Shown here: piece by piece, positions 12,531 to 24,497 of the stretch
How positions within the stretch are numbered: the stretch's first letter is position 1
How the letters are laid out: the number at the start of each line of letters is the position of its first letter
From: Metarhizium brunneum
Taxonomy: Eukaryota; Ascomycota; Sordariomycetes; Hypocreales; Clavicipitaceae
Direction of reading: 5' to 3'
DNA: 64,000 nucleotides
NCBI RefSeq assembly: GCF_013426205.1
Contig: NC_089423.1
Coordinates: 3,720,001 to 3,784,000, forward strand
The notes under the pieces: generated by a model
Told to the model about the DNA's origin: nothing
Seen by the model: only the letters and a program-made list of their open reading frames with translations
The model's database searches: none
Made by a program: the position numbers and the translations under genes

Positions 12531-14804
12531 TCAGCTCCTCGGCGCCCAAGCCTGCAACCAGTCCCTCATCCGATCGATATTCCCCTTCTCTGCCTCCGCC
12601 GCAGCCACGCACCACTCCAGATCCCAAAGCTTCTCCGCTGCCAACATTTCCGCAATCTTGCGTCTCTTCTGGTTCGTCTCATCCACACAAAAGTACATGT
12701 GCCCATCTGGGGTTCCAACCATTGCCAACAGGGGCTTCACCAAGGGCAACACAGCTGACGCCGAAGAACCCTTTGCTTCTGCGTTGGTATTCTTTCGGCC
12801 AGTCCTGCACCACTCGTTTGCGCAGTGCGACTTGCCACAACCAGTCATCATCTGTCCCAGGTACTTCCTCTCTATTCTCCGTCTCAGAGCCTTGCCCTCT
12901 GGGTCGTGCATGCTCACGTACAAGGGACCAAAACAGAGGGAACAGAGCCCAATGTCGTTCCCGGGACCTTGACCTTGTGACGTCCCGGCACCGATTTGTC
13001 CTCTTGGTCCTACCCCGTGCAGTGTTCGGCCGCAGTTTACGTTGCGGCATATCTCTGGCTTTGCTCGGCTCACCTTGTCGAGCTCGTGATGCTTCATGTG
13101 CGTTTCCATGTCGCGGAGTCGCACAATCTTGTCGCACAAATGGCACTCAGTGGTACGGGCACCATCAGCGAGTTCGTGGGCCGTGAGACCGGATAAGACA
13201 ACTTCTGGTGAAGGGTTGAAGGGGTCGCCCTCTTGCGGAACTTCGAGGTGGCAGAACCGACATAGGATGAGCTTCCCGGGGCATACCGAAGTTCGATGCC
13301 TGGCTAGATCCGCTAGTGAGTTTGTTGTAAACTCACAATCCTGACAGGGGTGGTGTTGGTGGAATATCATGTCGTGCTTTGATTTGCTGGCAGCCGAGTT
13401 GCCCTTGGCCGAGTCGTGTTCGCAATGCCAGTGCGAATGCCACTCGTTTGAGTCTTTTTTGAAGACGGCAGAGCAGTAAGGGCACGGGATGTTGTTCCTC
13501 CGGCAAAAGTTCTCGTGTAGAGCCATTGTACGCTTGGGAACCCACTGCTTGCAATTAGAGCACTGCTCCTCATCAGACGAGTGCTCCTCCCCGTCGACTT
13601 CCATACGATCCTGTCCAGCCTTGCTTGTTGGCGATCCGACCTTGGCTCGGACAGTGAATGGGATTGGCTGGCTCGTTCGCTGGTTTTCAGAGGAAAACCC
13701 ATGGACAGAGACTAGTATTGCTTCTGCCCCTTCCATTTCCACGTTCGTAGGTGACATGGTGATGGATTTGACTCCATCCTCGGCGGGAGAAAAGTCGCCA
13801 AAAACATGGGCTGAATCTCTGGGTAGTACTCGCTGCCGAGACGACTTTGGCGTGACAAAGAGATCCACACCATCTTCTTGTTCTATACCACTGAGAGTAA
13901 TGGTCAGAGGCTGTGATCGATCCCAAGATGGCAATATGTAGTCTACGTATCCACCTGGCGATACGTGTCCCGAGACATCTTTCCATATGTCGAGATCCCC
14001 GCCTTTTGACACACCACCGACTACCTCAGTTTGAGCCTTGGTCATGATCTGTCGCATCGTTTCTCGAGCCTGCTCTTCGTTGAGCGCCTCAATATCCACT
14101 TCTAAATCAGTATCAACGACGCAAATTCCGTCTCCTTCTGGCGAAAGCCTGTCTACCAGAAACTTAAAGGTTTCCCCTTTAACGCCATTGACGGAGAGAA
14201 TCGAATTCTTGGTCAGACATGTATAATGTTCTCGGAGATGTCGTTCCAGCAGTGACTTCCAATCATCTGGATTATACCCTGCCTCCAGCGGTCTCAACCT
14301 GACGTATGTTCCCTTTGGTATATTTGTCGCATCAACCGTGAGTTTGATCGAGGCCGTTGTCGAAGGGACATGGTCTCCGGTAAGGTCGATAGCATCGGCA
14401 TCGGAAGTTCGGTTTCCATTCGTTGCATTCAGCTGCTGTGGCTCAATCCCCAGAGCCTCAATCAGAAACGAACTCAGCCCCACGGTTCCCTCCTCGGCCG
14501 AAAACTCCCGGATACCAGCAAATACAACATTGCCATTCTGGCTATTCACGAGCCGAAATGTGAGCGGTTGTGGAAGTTGCTGGCGCTGTTCAAAACCGAA
14601 GCCGTTCGACCGGTAAGGGTTGTGGGGATCCCATGCTGTGAAGCTCGACGCTGTTGTCGGCTGCGATGGCGCGGCGTTTAAGAGCTGTTCCAACGCAGAC
14701 TGCGGGAGAATAATCTTGTCTCCGGACAAATTCTTGACTGATGCAGCTGTAGTGGGCAGAACTCCAAAGGAGCCTGACCAGCGTAAGGCTGGTTGCTCGT
14801 TCAT
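12531..14804 (-). CDS. UFD1-domain protein with C-terminal zinc fingers
   Basis: Single exon. The chosen start MNEQPALRWSGSFGVLP (14804) gives 757 residues; an in-frame ATG at 14903 would add 33 residues of unlike composition and is probably leader. The N-terminal half looks like a UFD1 double-psi barrel: ALRWSGSF, GDKIILPQSALEQLL, a PLTFRLVN segment, and the GTYVRLRPLEAGYNPDDWKS motif typical of Ufd1. The C-terminal half has serial zinc-binding motifs: CSNCKQWVPKRTMALHENFC, CPYCSAVFKKDSNEWHSHWH, CQDC..HRTSVC, CRFC, CHLC..MKHH. These resemble TRAF-type fingers. A last Cys-rich block (CGKSHCANEWCRTG) resembles the AZUL finger of Ube3a-type ligases. The family links ubiquitinated substrates to Cdc48/p97; a ubiquitin-related role is inferred. 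Confidence 0.85.
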   Translation of the reverse strand: MNEQPALRWSGSFGVLPTTAASVKNLSGDKIILPQSALEQLLNAAPSQPTTASSFTAWDPHNPYRSNGFGFEQRQQLPQPLTFRLVNSQNGNVVFAGIREFSAEEGTVGLSSFLIEALGIEPQQLNATNGNRTSDADAIDLTGDHVPSTTASIKLTVDATNIPKGTYVRLRPLEAGYNPDDWKSLLERHLREHYTCLTKNSILSVNGVKGETFKFLVDRLSPEGDGICVVDTDLEVDIEALNEEQARETMRQIMTKAQTEVVGGVSKGGDLDIWKDVSGHVSPGGYVDYILPSWDRSQPLTITLSGIEQEDGVDLFVTPKSSRQRVLPRDSAHVFGDFSPAEDGVKSITMSPTNVEMEGAEAILVSVHGFSSENQRTSQPIPFTVRAKVGSPTSKAGQDRMEVDGEEHSSDEEQCSNCKQWVPKRTMALHENFCRRNNIPCPYCSAVFKKDSNEWHSHWHCEHDSAKGNSAASKSKHDMIFHQHHPCQDCEFTTNSLADLARHRTSVCPGKLILCRFCHLEVPQEGDPFNPSPEVVLSGLTAHELADGARTTECHLCDKIVRLRDMETHMKHHELDKVSRAKPEICRNVNCGRTLHGVGPRGQIGAGTSQGQGPGNDIGLCSLCFGPLYVSMHDPEGKALRRRIERKYLGQMMTGCGKSHCANEWCRTGRKNTNAEAKGSSASAVLPLVKPLLAMVGTPDGHMYFCVDETNQKRRKIAEMLAAEKLWDLEWCVAAAEAEKGNIDRMRDWLQAWAPRS

Positions 14805-17800
14805 GGTAGCCCCGGGTGTATCAAGAATGCCAGTTGCTAAATACTTTTCAGTATCGTGGGCTATGACGTGGGGGCCGCGGGTTCGGGTTGCGACACGGTC
14901 CAATCCACTATGAGCTGAAGGATCGGGTTGGACTGCAGCAGATCCATCTCAAAACATTTTGGGTCTCAACCAGAAACGGTGAAGGAGAAGATAAAGGTTT
15001 ACGGGAGCATGGTAATGAAAAGCTTTGATGAATGAAGACGCTGCCTAGCCCAGAGATACATATGAGGCGAAACTCCATGCTCAGTCAGCGAGATTCCGTC
15101 ATGTTCCATCTCCAACAGAAGCGTCACGGTCACGTGGATTGTCTAGCAGCTTCTGGCATTCTACTTTCAAGTACAGAATACTTGGTGCCGGAATAAATAG
15201 CATTGGGACTGTTGGAAATGGCAAACGAGAAGGCAATGAATACAGCGGAAACATTTCAATGTAGCTTGTTTGTTCCATTTGTACCTGGTCTTCTTTGGGC
15301 TGTTGAAAGGGCGAAGTTGGCATCATGCCCCAAGACGGTGGTGGTAGTCCTCGCAGACTCGAGCTTTATCAGCGGAACTCCACCGCAGGCCATTTCTTCT
15401 AGAACTTTGTTTGCGCCCAAAGTCCTTTCGTCAATTATCAATGGCTGGTAGAGCATAAAGCTGTGTCAGGCTCTAGGAGCATCCATGCGCCGGCTAAGCT
15501 TGTGAGTGGTCTAGCGCGGCCGTCAATTGATAGCTGCAGACGCGGATGTGCATGACTGAGTCGTTGAGCAGCGATTTTATTTGTCTAGGTGCAATCAACT
15601 AGTTCGTGTACGTCCAGTCTTCTCCGGGATGACGACCACTGGAGGACGGAGGAAACCAGTAAACGCATGGCATACTGTCGCGAACGGACTACAAGACGGA
15701 CTCGATTTGTCCCCCCACCTGCTCAAGCTTGCAAATGAATCAAGAGAGAGACACGAGCATGTTGATGACAAGGGTCATCCGGCGCGGCCACGTAGCAGTA
15801 ACATTTGGCCACAGTACTCCTTGGAGTACTCTGTACTGGCCACAGCTTCGCCTCAGCCCTCCAAACCTCCAAACCCTCTTGTATCGACGAGTTGAAAAGC
15901 TTCAAGCAATCCAGAGTGTCACTCGGCAGGGATCCACAGACACTAGGGGTGACGTCGCCAAGCGGGTCTGTCAGAGACCCTTTTTGGGCCTCAGCCCAGC
16001 AGGAGTCCATGTCCGTATGGATACATGTGTATTGCAGCTGGCTGCGAGATTACGGGCATTGATGAGCACCTCATCCTTGCCCATCTCGACTTGGCGGGTG
16101 ATGAGGGAGGGCGCAGTGCGACCTGAGCGACTGGGATTTGCTAGATTGCATGCCTAGGAGAGCCAGCTGGGTGGTCGATCTCATCCGAGGGCGCTTGCCA
16201 GCTACTAGTAGAAGGCGAAAAGGGGAATCCGGGGGAGATGCTTTTGATCCGTAGAGACATTGCACATTGCTGCGGCCCAAGGCAACTCTGATGGCTCGAC
16301 GGCAGCTTTCTGATGAGATTGGGCATCCGGTGGAGAAGGACAGAAAGTGTTGGGAGATGGCGTCTTGTGGCAACCAGTGCACAAAGCAATGGTAGCTTGG
16401 AGGCTCCAGACGGTGTCTGTTGCTCTTTGTCGTTTCTCTTTGTAACAAAGGCGAAAAAGCGAGGCAGCGCGTGTGGCTTCTGGCATAGATGCAGGCGCAA
16501 GGGTTAATTGATAACATCCATGGACCTGGAACATTGAAGCCTGAGGCGCCGAAATGTCATTTGCTCGGTGCCAGGGCCATCCGGTGCAATCGGCCGACTC
16601 GCATCAACATGATCGAATCATCAAATCGTTGAAGGTGTACGGAGTATGGAGTACATAAAGGCATTACGTCTTTGGCTCTTATTCGCTGTGACAGCACCGA
16701 GTAATAGATATGCGATGTCCTGTCCTCACCCTCGCGTCGCCTGGCTCACCTCAACTCACCTCACCCAGACATACAGACAAGACAGACAGACGCTTTGCCT
16801 CAACGCACTTGTGTTTTAGTCTCCCCAGAGAGTAGGCAACCAATGCCGATGAAAGAATCAGTGCCCGCATGGTCTCATGGTCCGATAAGCCAAACCATGG
16901 CACGTTGCCCGGGTACTTGTCCGTTTGGCCTGATCTGAAATGGCACCATCGCGGTCTGGTCACTCACCTGCCGAGAAGCTAACTGCAAATGGTGTTTGCT
17001 TCCTGAGGCGCCCACGTCGCCACTCCCACTCCGTAAAGTGCTGCGTATTTTGTATTTTGTACTCGGCAGATGCACCAAAGAGCCGCTCGCTCTTGTTTCA
17101 TGCCCACCACGCTGCTCCGTCCATGTACCCTCACCGAGATTCCCAAGATAGAGCCCAGGTAACAGGCCTGTATGGGTATGGGTATGGGCATGGAAAAGCA
17201 GCTCCAGTCATCCCATCCCTTCTTCTCCGTGCCGTGCCCATGCGTCTTCTGCCTCCTCACCACAACCACACACGGCCACGGTCCATGGTTGATGTCGCTT
17301 TGAACTTCTCAACTTTGTCGAATCTGCATCTCTTCTCCATTTGTATTCCCGGCCGACCGACCGGGTTGTCCCTGGTCAACTCGCCATCTACTATTTAAAG
17401 CCCGTGCCACCCGCCGACGGCTCGCAATTTGATACCTTCCCAGTCCGCAAATCCCGACACACGTCTCTCTGCTCCGTACTATCCTTGTTGTCCCACGACA
17501 CACAGACGCCTTCGACAAGAAAAGCTCGCTCGGTGGTCGCTGGTCGCCGCCAATCCACACCCCGGCCTCTGTTTCACTGGTGAATGAGATATCTTCCTCA
17601 CCTGGCCGCGTTTGAGCGGCGGGAATGCTAAAATTTGGAACCCGTCTCACTCACCCTGTCTTTCACCCACCTCCTCCGTAGTCCAAAGGGCAGTCCCAGG
17701 GTTACATGACCGCTCGTGGCATGACACCCTATAGATAACCTTAGGCGGCATCTCTATTTCTGTTCCACACGGACCGAAACACTCATCACTTCTGCTCCAC

Positions 17801-18146
17801 CCCGGCTGGGTTTGGATACGCACGCCGTTTCTTCCTATTTATATTGTACGGCGTACTTCTACTACTACTCTCGGCCCCCCTTTACTTCGGCTTGAACGTA
17901 CTCGCCTTGTTGGCATATCCCGAGCATCTCGAAAAAAACTCCAACACGTATCATCGAGTGAGAGTCTGGTTACTCTGTTCTGATAGGAGTCGGTAACACC
18001 AGAGTAGCCTATTTGTTCCTGTCTAGCGGTTACACGCCTGTTGGGCCATCTCACCTTGCTTCACCCATAACCTCAATTCTCTTGTCCACCCCCTTCATAT
18101 TCAAAATACCCTTGGCTCTTGATTCCCCTTGTTCTGGCAGCCTGAC
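14805..18146. other. Long intergenic/leader region (about 3.3 kb)
   Basis: No convincing coding sequence. It contains an inverted repeat AGTACTCC-TT-GGAGTACT at 15813-15830 and the 9-mer TACGGAGTA at 16638-16646. About 17030-18140 is rich in C/T tracts, which suits a long pyrimidine-rich promoter and leader of the F-box gene that begins at 18147. Confidence 0.5.
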
Positions 18147-20026
18147 ATGAGCCAAGCTACCGTCAACGGTCAAACGCGTGAAGAGCTCGAGATAAATACA
18201 CTATCTCTGTTCGATGTCCTCCATAACTCTCTAATCCTCCGTACTATTGCGCCCTACCTGCCCGTATACAGCCTCCTCCAACTTTCCGCTGCCAATAAAG
18301 AATTCCGATCTCTTATCCGCAACACCCCCGGCGTATTTCGGCACCTCGACCTCACACAGGTCAAAAAGGCCCAGTTCGACATCAACCCCATCGACAACGG
18401 TGGTGAAGTGTGGCGCAATGTCCAACTGGATGAAAATCTGAGTGAAGATGAGTGAGTTTTTTTCTTCTTTCTCACAGCAGTTCGGTCCTTTGTTCTCTTG
18501 ACTTGGTCTGTACACCATGTAGAATGAGTCGCTGACGGCATCAAGTTTCTATTCTGGTCCGTTGAGAGGCGTGTTCAACGCCATCCAACGGCAAGACATC
18601 TGGAAGCATGTCCAGACCTTGATGCTCGATGGCCTGTCAGTCACGTCCGACCTATGCCACGAGCTCATCAACGACACTTCCTATAGTGTGCGCATCCTGA
18701 GCATTCGAGATGTCAAAAACTTGAACCAGGCCAAGCTCCGAGGTGCCCTGCAGTATGCCTGTCGGCCGACGCGACCCGAGAACTCTCCACGGCTCAAGGC
18801 ACTGTACGTATTCGGCTCCAAGGAGGCGCATCCAGAGACGGAACCGGCTCCGCAGGATCGGGAATCTCAAGCCTCCATCAGCTCCGGGTGGAACCACAAG
18901 AGTCACCAGGCCCTCGCGTCCTCTCTCGAGCGACAAGGCGACAGCTGGTGGTGCAAGCGCGGCCGAGTAATCACGCGGCCCATCTCGCAGGAATGGGTCA
19001 ACTGCATGGCCGCATGCGAAGGCATCATTGCCTTTGACGCCGTCCTCTGCAAGGGGCCCCGGCACCGAAACTCACCCGCCTTCGGGCGCCCCCTGATGAT
19101 GGCAGACAACGCGCCGGCCGTGGCCACGCACGCCGTCGGCGGCTGCGGCGGCTGCGGCAAAGCGCCAGAGGGCTTGGTGTCGGAGGAGCGCTGCCCGCCG
19201 CAATGCCTGCCTCTTCTCGCCCCCGTTCCCATCATGACATCGTCGATCCGGGCCGCAACGTGTCCCTCGCAGCCCGGCCAGAGCTTCGTCCCGCGGTGCC
19301 TCGACTGCCTCCGCGAGCGGTACTGCACGTGCTGCGATAAGTGGTGGTGCGAATCGTGCTTCCCGCTTCCCGGCCAGGGGCAGGACGCGGGCGTGAACAG
19401 CTTCATCGTGGTAGATGAGGACGATAGTGTGGCGAGCTTTGCTCAGATCCTGGATTTGCAGGACAGCACACCCAAGATCAAGGTACGACACGGTACATGT
19501 TTCCAATGTTCGGCAGCGAGACTGGCTGCCCAGGATGAGACGCTCTTATCCCCGCCATGAGGAGACGGTGTCGTTTTTAGTCTGGTGACTTGAGGCCTGC
19601 CTGGTGGTGTTTTGCAGATTTGTATGCAGCACCCATGTCATCTTCATGTACACCTGGCGACCATGTATCTTTTTTTCATCTTGTCATGTTTTGAAGAGTT
19701 CCGTTTGTCTTGGGACGTTCTGCTAACGGAGTCTATAGAATCTCGTCTCCAAGAGTTGCTGGGAATGCGGCAATAATGTAAGCCGTAACAATGCACATTT
19801 CTATTCAGCCGACATCACTAACTCCAACTCCTGATAGTGCGAGGAATGCATCAGCCAGACGCAAAGGAGTTGCAAAAAGTGCTCCGCGGGCTATTGCATT
19901 GTTCACAATGAAGGCTCGTCTTCCGAATATGTACGTGTTCTCATCATCATATACTAGCCATCTACTAACACCTGCCATTAGTGCGATTGGTGCATCTCGC
20001 GTGGCCGTGGTCTGGGACGACAGTAA
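18147..20026 (+). CDS. F-box protein with Cys-rich C-terminal zinc-binding tail
   Basis: Five exons: 18147..18451, 18546..19482, 19739..19777, 19838..19930, 19982..20026; 472 residues. Residues about 25-65 (NSLILRTIAPYLPVYSLLQL) form an F-box; the GPLRGVFNAIQRQDIWKHVQ and LRGALQYACRPTRPE segments are leucine-repeat-like. F-box proteins recruit substrates to SCF ubiquitin ligases. Exon 2 ends in CLRERYCTCCDKWWCESC. After a 256-bp intron, short exons add SCWECGNN, then CEECISQTQRSCKKC and CDWCISRGRGLGRQ, continuing the Cys pattern in phase, which supports the extended model. If the long intron is retained, translation ends at 19560. A further GTAAGT overlaps the TAA at 20024, so a spliced form ending at 20195 is conceivable. 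Substrate unknown. Confidence 0.82.
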
Positions 20027-20723
20027 GTCTTTGGCATGCCCTTGGCCTTCCACAACCAGTAGCAGAATTCCGCCGCTAATACGTCTCTTCAGGGACTCAA
20101 AGTCAGGCGCCCGCATGCAGCTTGCCTCGAATGGCATCCCGCTCAGTCTTGCGCGACGTAGGATTCGAGACGCGCTGACCAGGCCGCTCCTCTGAGTAAA
20201 CGAGGGACACGGCCGCTGGCAGCAAAAATACACGGAATAAACAATTCCGCGCCGGCTTCGTCTGGAGAATTCTAGACGTGGAGAAGCCACCAACACACGT
20301 AATGTGTGAATGTTATGACCGACATGATCAGTATTATTTTGAGACAAAAAGCTCCCCCATCAGATAGCGACTCGCATACTCGACTCTAGTGCAGAAAATT
20401 TGCAAAATAAAACTTGTTTTGAGCCAAGCTACTTTTCATATTAATAAGTTCGTACCATTGTGCGAGTCATTGCTCTGCTAATAGGGTAGTACTCCTGTTC
20501 TTTGTGACGTAGCATCCATGAGGTTGGAACCAGCTGGGCGCGACACGCCAAGATCACGTAGCCGAATCTTGACTTCGGGCTACACTCAACGTATGCCGGT
20601 CCGGTTTGCCCGCCAGCATGATACCGGATCCAGAACATGTCAACTTCCTTTGCCGGTTGATAGAAACGCATGCCGCCATATATCAACACCAGCAAAATGA
20701 TTCGGCGCCATCTTGGTCGGTTC
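20027..20723. other. Intergenic region between convergent genes
   Basis: 697 bp between the F-box gene and ARP6 3' ends. If the alternative last intron of the F-box gene is used, its coding end would extend to about 20195. Nothing else recognised. Confidence 0.45.
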
Positions 20724-22132
20724 TCAGGTCAAGTTGAGGCCAGCGGCAAATTTACGCGCGACCAAAGCCGAGCCCAGCTCCTCGTATTCCTTCTTCGTGA
20801 CTACAAGCTTCTCGATGTTCGGGTGACTAGCCAGATTGGCGGCCCCAAACCACGTGCTAGTGACGGGGTCGACAGGTCTGGCAACGCGCACGACACAGTC
20901 ATCCGGTACTCGCTGCACGACCTCCTTCTGGAGACGCTGGATGAAGCCATCAAACAAAGTGTTGCCTCCCACAACAACAATATTAGCCAGCAAGCCAGGC
21001 CACAACCCCATTGGAAGCTGTTGCAGAGATTGTTGAATCAAGTCGGGTAGCCCTGGTTGCCGCATGCCCATATCCAACGGGTTGAATATGAGCTCTGGGA
21101 CGGCGAACCGCTCGTTTCGCAACGTCAAAACATCTTCGTCCGTCTGACCGGCCGCAGCTAGTTTTCGCGCCTTGGTGTGCCTCGTGGGGTCGTACTCGCG
21201 CAAAGACCCCTTTGTGTTTGAGTGAAAATCCGGCAAGACGTAGTCCTTGACGATGCCGTCTCCGGATATATAAGACGGTCGTTTCTCGCCCCTCGTGCCC
21301 TTCCACGTCTTCTCGAGGTCCGACTTGAAGTCCAGTGTCACGTAGCACGCCGACTCCTTCATTTCGTTGACAATGTATGTTTCGTTGCGCATGTCGAAGT
21401 GTCGAAGGGACAGAAGACGGGCCAGATAATTCGTGAGGAGATTGCCGCCGACGTCGAGTCGTCGGACCGCCGAGTGCAGTGGCTGCCCACGAAGCAAGGG
21501 TGTGATGGTCGTGTGGGAGTAGCCGGAATCGACCACCAACATGACTTCTGCGGGGACGTTTGCCGCCGTGGGGGCATCTTTTGGCGTCCGAAAAAGGCTT
21601 TGAATATCGTGGTAGGCATTGAAAGTCGAGCCTATGGCCCCATCATTAGAAACCGAGCAATGTATGTACCAGCTTTTGTTTGAGCGCCACGCCACTTACC
21701 AATACCTCGGTAGTAGCTGGCAAACCCGTACTCCTCAAAGACGACTTGATCGCAATTCGTCTGCAGGGCCGGCAGCCCGTTTGGGGGTTCTGAAAGAATC
21801 AGACGCGCCTCGGTGGGATCGCACTTGGTTGCAGCGTTGTCGAATAGCTCTTGATCCCATATTTCCTTTTGGGCTTCCCAATTGACAATGGACCCTTTCT
21901 CGACCGGCCGTCGGAATTGCAGTTCGCCAAAGTCGCGACATTTAGCAATGTCAGATCCGAGAAAGACTTTCCTCGATCGATCGCGTACGACGCAGTTGGG
22001 GATGATTCGAGGCTCGCCGACGTGCCCGTTGGCCACAATGCCAGCCTTTAATGTGTATGCGCCGTTGTCTACAATGAGCGTGTTCGTAGGCCGCGCAGGC
22101 GGTGCAGGCTTGGCTTTTCGTCCTCCTGCCAT
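20724..22132 (-). CDS. ARP6: Actin-related protein 6 (SWR1 complex)
   Basis: Two exons, 22132..21700 and 21631..20724, joined in phase by a 68-bp intron (GTAAGT donor, ATAG acceptor), giving YYRGIGSTFNAYHDIQSLF; 446 residues. The actin fold is clear: TLIVDNGAYTLKAGI is the first phosphate loop, VMLVVDSGYSHTTITPLL the second, and IVVVGGNTLFDGFIQRL the adenosine-side motif. Arp6-type features include the C-terminal WFGAANLASHPNIEKLVVTKKEYEELG. Arp6 is a structural subunit of the SWR1 remodeller, which deposits histone H2A.Z, so the protein should be nuclear. Length fits the family. The start MAGGRKAKPAPPARP precedes the fold directly. Confidence 0.95.
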
Positions 22133-22566
22133 GGAGCCCTCATGCCAATCCGTAGCTCTAGCCGTTGTGTGCGGTGATAATTGCGAACTCTGAGGTTGGA
22201 GCTTGAGGCGCGGGAGGCGTAGTTGGTTCTAATTTCAATATTCAGTGGCCAATGCTTTGGGTCCCAAGTACTACTTAAGTAGGTACCTAGTACCTGTCAA
22301 ACCGCTGGTGGGGCCACAGGCACCGACAAGGACAGTCAATGTCAATGTTGAAATGTTAAAGTAACCAGCATCTAATTGAACTTGCCAGACACAATCAATC
22401 AATTACGACACATCCCACAAAATCATGCGAGCAAACTAATAAAAGCGCTGCAAAAGACATCTTCGATATTACATTACAAAAGAATATCTTGCAATGCCAT
22501 TCGATCCCAACATTCTCTGGCCCACACCCTCTCAGGCGCCTCAGGCCCCTTGCTCACCACGTCGAT
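22133..22566. other. Short intergenic region upstream of ARP6
   Basis: 434 bp between the ARP6 start and the end of the beta-lactamase-fold gene, both on the minus strand. It should hold the ARP6 promoter. A GTAC-rich word cluster lies at about 22268-22300. Confidence 0.45.
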
Positions 22567-24497
22567 TTACATGGGTTTCAAGATTCCAGATCGAAGGAAA
22601 GGCATCTCAAAGCCAACAACATCCTGACTAGCGTCCTTGTAGAAGACGACTCTGTCAAGAGGCTCTTTTCCATAATGGATCCAATCCCCAAGAGCCCACT
22701 GCAAACAGTTCTCGAAGCCCAAATTCGAACCAGGCATGTCAGACTCGAGGGGCTCGCCAAACTCCGGCCACAGACGCCAAACCTCTGCAGTGACATTCCT
22801 TCCTTCCATCTGGGTCGTTTGATACAGGTCCGTGGGGAAAAGCCTCATTGTAGAACCAAAAGTCGCCGTATACTGGCCCATGGTCAGGCCCCAAATCTTC
22901 TTGATACCACCAAAGACGTCGTTGCCGCCATCCCGAATTTCAGAGATGACGAGGGAATCATTGTCCAACTTGAAGGTCGCTTCGATCAACTTGTTTTGCG
23001 TGTTTGTACGCTCAGACTTGAAAGTGCGGGCATACTGCTTCTCAGCCTGGTCCCTGGAGACCTCGTCTGCCGCCGGGACAAAGGTCGCAAGAAGAGCGTC
23101 GGAGAGGGCGATAGAAGCCCCTGGGTTTCCCGCAGAGAGCATGACGAGACCCATTCCGTATTCATCTACCACGTTCAGCTGGCTGCTGTAAAGCTGCGCG
23201 CCGCCGCCCTTGCCAGCCACGGTGACCGGGTGCGGGTGCGAAGGCGTAAGGGTGAGAGGTCGGAAGAATTCCCAGGGCATCCCGACTGCACTGTAGGCGC
23301 CAGTCCAGTCCTCCGGCTTCAGCCATTTCCTTATTTGTGTTGGTGTTAGATCGAGCGACCGTGTAAGGAGGGCGTGAGTGAACTTGCAGAGATCGGATAC
23401 GCTTGATACCAAGCCGCCACCACTGTATTTGGCACATGATCAGTGTCGAGATCTCGGAACCACGGTTGACTTCTCGAATTGTCACTCACGGGGCATTGTA
23501 TCCGTAATCTGCACCCCAAGAGCTTTCTCCGGGGGGGATCACAGCCTTGCCATCGTCTCCGGGGGATGGAAGAGTGCTCCGCAAGTCGAGCGGCTTGGAC
23601 ACAATATCCGCCACCAACTCGGTGTAGTTCTTCCCAGTAGCTTCTTGAAGTGCCATGGCAAACACTACAAATGCAATATTTGAGTAAGCTGGGCGCTCCA
23701 TGGGCGCCGTGACCGGGTATTGGCTTATCATGCCCTCGAGAATCTCTGCAATCACGAGTTAGCCTGAGAATACGCCGCGCCTTTGAAGGAGCACACCATT
23801 TGCAGAACAGCCTTTGTTGAAGCCTATGACGCCGCATGGTGGGTAATCTGAGTCCTTAATTGACGGGAATCCAGATTGGACGAAGAGTTCTTTCAGATAG
23901 TAGTACTCGGAGAATCCGTCTGCGACTGGTCAGCATAGCCACGGTAATTAGTTCCTGCAATATCACTTCACCGAGAGAATACTGACTATTTGTAGGCGCC
24001 CCGCTTAACTGGGACCCAAGCATGCGCAGCGTGATGTCTTTCCAACGAACCTTGGACCTGGAGCTATTCAGCTTTGGAAGAAAGTCGGTAACCGGACGAT
24101 CAATGTCGACCCCAGACTTGAGAAGGATATAGTCCGAGATGACCTTGCTCACAGAGCCAATCAGGTACTGCGAATCACGAGTGATATTTTTGACACCTCG
24201 GTCGTTCCTCTCTGCCCGATGGTGATACTCCCAGATAGGGACGCCTGCACTCTCCTGGTCCGTGGACACAACAGCCAGGGAAAACGACACGTTTTCCACA
24301 GGCCATCCTGCTTTGATGACGCCCTTTACGGCATCATCCAGAGTCTTTGTGAGGTTCTCCCCTGCTGACTTGAAGATCGGCGAGCCGCTGAGCTTCGGTT
24401 TGGGAAGAACTGGCCCTTCTGGCCGGCAGTTGAGGGCTGCTGAAGTCGGTCCAGCTAGGGATAGAAGCAAAACGCACAATCGAGCGCAGATATGCAT
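22567..24497 (-). CDS. Secreted beta-lactamase/penicillin-binding-fold hydrolase
   Basis: Four exons: 24497..23987, 23919..23797, 23745..23490, 23422..22567; 581 residues, all junctions in phase. The N-terminus MHICARLCVLLLSLAGPTSA is a signal peptide. The class C beta-lactamase-like serine hydrolase signature is present: S115-V-S-K118 (SxxK nucleophile and base) in YLIGSVSKVI, and Y232-S-N234 (YxN) in RPAYSNIAF. A GGGLVSSVSDLCKFTHALL segment is typical of the fold. The extra C-terminal domain of about 200 residues, beta-rich and ending GILKPM, matches the long form common in fungi. Members hydrolyse esters, lactones or amides rather than acting in resistance; the substrate is unknown. Several NxS/T sites suit secretion. 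Confidence 0.88.

Noticed and set aside
14805..14903. N-terminal extension of the UFD1-like protein
   Set aside because: In-frame but its residues do not resemble the family; kept only as an alternative start.
15729..16157. Plus-strand ORF of 142 codons
   Set aside because: Spans the inverted repeat at 15813 and has no protein-like features.
22489..23349. Plus-strand ORF of 286 codons
   Set aside because: Antisense of the last exon of the beta-lactamase-fold gene.
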